Source: Rhizosphaericola sp047606825
GTDB taxonomy: Bacteria > Bacteroidota > Bacteroidia > Chitinophagales > Chitinophagaceae
Reading direction: 5' to 3'
Assembly (NCBI GenBank): GCA_047606825.1
Contig: JASGDY010000081.1
Span: 1-5,125, forward strand
Length of the DNA stretch: 5,125 nucleotides
Part shown: positions 4,422 to 5,125 of the stretch, piece by piece
Layout: the number at the start of each line of letters is the position of its first letter
Numbering within the stretch: position 1 is the stretch's first letter
Made by a program: the position numbers and the translations under genes
The notes under the pieces: generated by a model
Databases searched by the model: none
Told to the model about the DNA's origin: nothing
Seen by the model: only the letters and a program-made list of their open reading frames with translations

Positions 4422-4440
4422 AAAAAAAAATAAAAAAAAA
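4422..4440 (+). promoter_or_regulatory. Double nine-A tract running into the start codon
   Basis: Nine A's, one T and nine more A's end with the A of the ATG at 4440. A-rich leaders assist translation in Bacteroidota, so this may simply be a strong start site. Homopolymers of this length also slip readily and could vary in length between cells. No Shine-Dalgarno motif is present. Confidence 0.35.
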
Positions 4441-4952
4441 TGAATATTTCAGACAAAACAACCGTAGTTTCCAACGAACTTTTCTTTAGAGGCAATAATG
4501 GCAATGTTATAACATCATACGACAATAACACATTACCCGTTTCCAAAACTTTTGGAATGTGGCTTCCTGACCCTACAAATATTACTGCAAGTTCAGGAAC
4601 TATTATTTGTGCCAGCATTAGCAAAATCAAATTGACAATAATCAAAGCCCTTGACTTGAGTACAAACAGAATTGTACTTACAACAAACTTAAATTTTAAT
4701 AAAACGAACAAGGGATATTATAATTATCCAAATAAAGGTGTTCCTTATTATATTCAGCTATTGAATAATTTGGGTGGAGAAGTTATCCGGTGGGATTTTA
4801 CCGGAAGTCTTGAATTTTCATGTCAGGATAATGGAACGCCTGTTTCTTATGGCAAAAACGATTACAGGGAAGATTGGTTTGATTTGGTTGTTGGCGCTAA
4901 GCTCATCACTCCAGGCGGTGGACAATTTATAAAATGTGGGTACAACGGTTAG
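4440..4952 (+). CDS. AT-rich protein of unknown function without signal peptide
   Basis: A 170-residue protein starting MNISDKTTVVSNELFFRGNN with no signal peptide, unlike the two genes before it. It is rich in Asn, Thr, Gly and Tyr, with alternating hydrophobic residues (TIICASISKIKLTIIKALDL, RIVLTTNLNFN, VPYYIQLLNNLGGEVIRWDF, DWFDLVVGAKLITPGGG), suggesting a beta-sandwich-like domain. Cysteines are at 57, 128 and 166. The ATG at 4440 directly follows a poly-A leader; no earlier in-frame start is compelling. It is as AT-rich as the 3786-4319 gene. No family was recognised: a cytoplasmic partner of the exported proteins, or a protein released by another secretion route, are both possible. It could also be a detached C-terminal domain of a larger protein, but the stop and the clean leader argue for an intact gene. 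Confidence 0.65.
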   Translation: MNISDKTTVVSNELFFRGNNGNVITSYDNNTLPVSKTFGMWLPDPTNITASSGTIICASISKIKLTIIKALDLSTNRIVLTTNLNFNKTNKGYYNYPNKGVPYYIQLLNNLGGEVIRWDFTGSLEFSCQDNGTPVSYGKNDYREDWFDLVVGAKLITPGGGQFIKCGYNG

Positions 4953-4958
4953 CACGCA

Positions 4959-5003
4959 GCAGCCAATGGCATTAAGTTAAGCACTTTTGCTGTGTCAGGC
5001 TGC
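4959..5003. repeat. Hairpin just after the last gene
   Basis: GCAGCC (4959-4964) pairs with GGCTGC (4998-5003). Inside, AGCA (4980-4983) can pair with TGCT (4988-4991). The fold differs from the repeats after the two preceding genes, so the array pattern changes here. Confidence 0.3.
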
Positions 5004-5009
5004 CATGCT

Positions 5010-5040
5010 GTTCGGGATGTTAGCGTAGCGCATCCCGAAC
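5010..5040. repeat. Perfect 10-bp hairpin repeat
   Basis: GTTCGGGATG (5010-5019) is exactly complementary to CATCCCGAAC (5031-5040), around the loop TTAGCGTAGCG. It looks like the REP-type hairpins I recall as dispersed in Bacteroidota genomes. It could end the preceding transcript, but no long U-run follows (only TTATAG). Confidence 0.55.
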
Positions 5041-5053
5041 TTATAGATAATGA

Positions 5054-5068
5054 GGGATTTCCAATCCC
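5054..5068. repeat. Short GGGATT/AATCCC hairpin
   Basis: GGGATT (5054-5059) and AATCCC (5063-5068) form a six-pair stem with a three-base loop, 13 bases after the 5010-5040 hairpin. Together they look like two halves of one dispersed repeat. From 5069 to the right edge nothing further can be supported. Confidence 0.4.
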
Positions 5069-5125
5069 GTCTTTACAATTCTTTCAAAACGGAGCAAACT
5101 TTTACCCAATCCATACCGTTCCCGA

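Noticed and set aside
3624..4439. Integron attC sites in the spacers
   Set aside because: The spacers fold, but no paired RYYYAAC and GTTRRRY core sites were found at their ends, and no integrase is in the window.
4970..4990. GTTAAGC at 4976-4982 as an attC core site
   Set aside because: It fits GTTRRRY alone, but no matching RYYYAAC partner stands at the expected place in the hairpin.
5073..5125. C-terminal end of a minus-strand gene entering from the right edge
   Set aside because: Two frames are open for only 17 to 27 codons, too short to support, and one runs through the GGGATT/AATCCC hairpin.

Overview
The window looks like an accessory, repeat-rich stretch of a Bacteroidota chromosome. 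Three things suggest this: several -7 boxes of the Bacteroidota type (TAnnTTTG), A-rich leaders with little Shine-Dalgarno signal, and an AnmK with the FDICPANRVLN wording that I associate with this phylum. The genus cannot be told from the sequence.

Left part (1-943). At the left edge the minus strand carries the first 24 codons of a zinc-ribbon transposase, most like IS1-family InsA. Directly upstream of it, on the same strand, is a complete 74-residue antitoxin-like gene. Its expected toxin partner is missing, and the insertion sequence seems to occupy that place. Positions 409-872 hold a gene-less, GC-rich, strongly folded block. It is bounded by 17-bp inverted repeats and flanked by 13-bp direct repeats, which is the architecture of a non-autonomous transposed element.

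Central part (944-2497). A complete anmK (anhydro-N-acetylmuramic acid kinase, cell-wall recycling) faces a complete small XRE-type regulator with a C-terminal coiled coil. These are the only genes with a confident family assignment and full length. The regulator has its own promoter-like box, and nothing shows that it controls anmK.

Repeat zone (2498-3227). About 730 bp contain no convincing gene. There is a 175-bp imperfect palindrome (2615-2789) with 21-bp terminal inverted repeats and C/G-rich hairpins inside. After it comes a 105-bp cluster of short perfect palindromes (2959-3063).

Right part (3228-5125). Three small co-oriented genes of unknown function follow one another. The first two have signal peptides; the third does not. 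The two gaps between them carry related sequences: a 33-bp hairpin block with 30/33 identity, then an identical 15-mer leading into a second hairpin. The second and third genes are visibly more AT-rich than the first. The layout is gene, structured repeat, gene, structured repeat, gene. It resembles a cassette-like accessory array, although no integron attC core was found. Two more hairpins follow the last gene. This repeat-punctuated array and the 409-872 element are the most interesting parts of the window.
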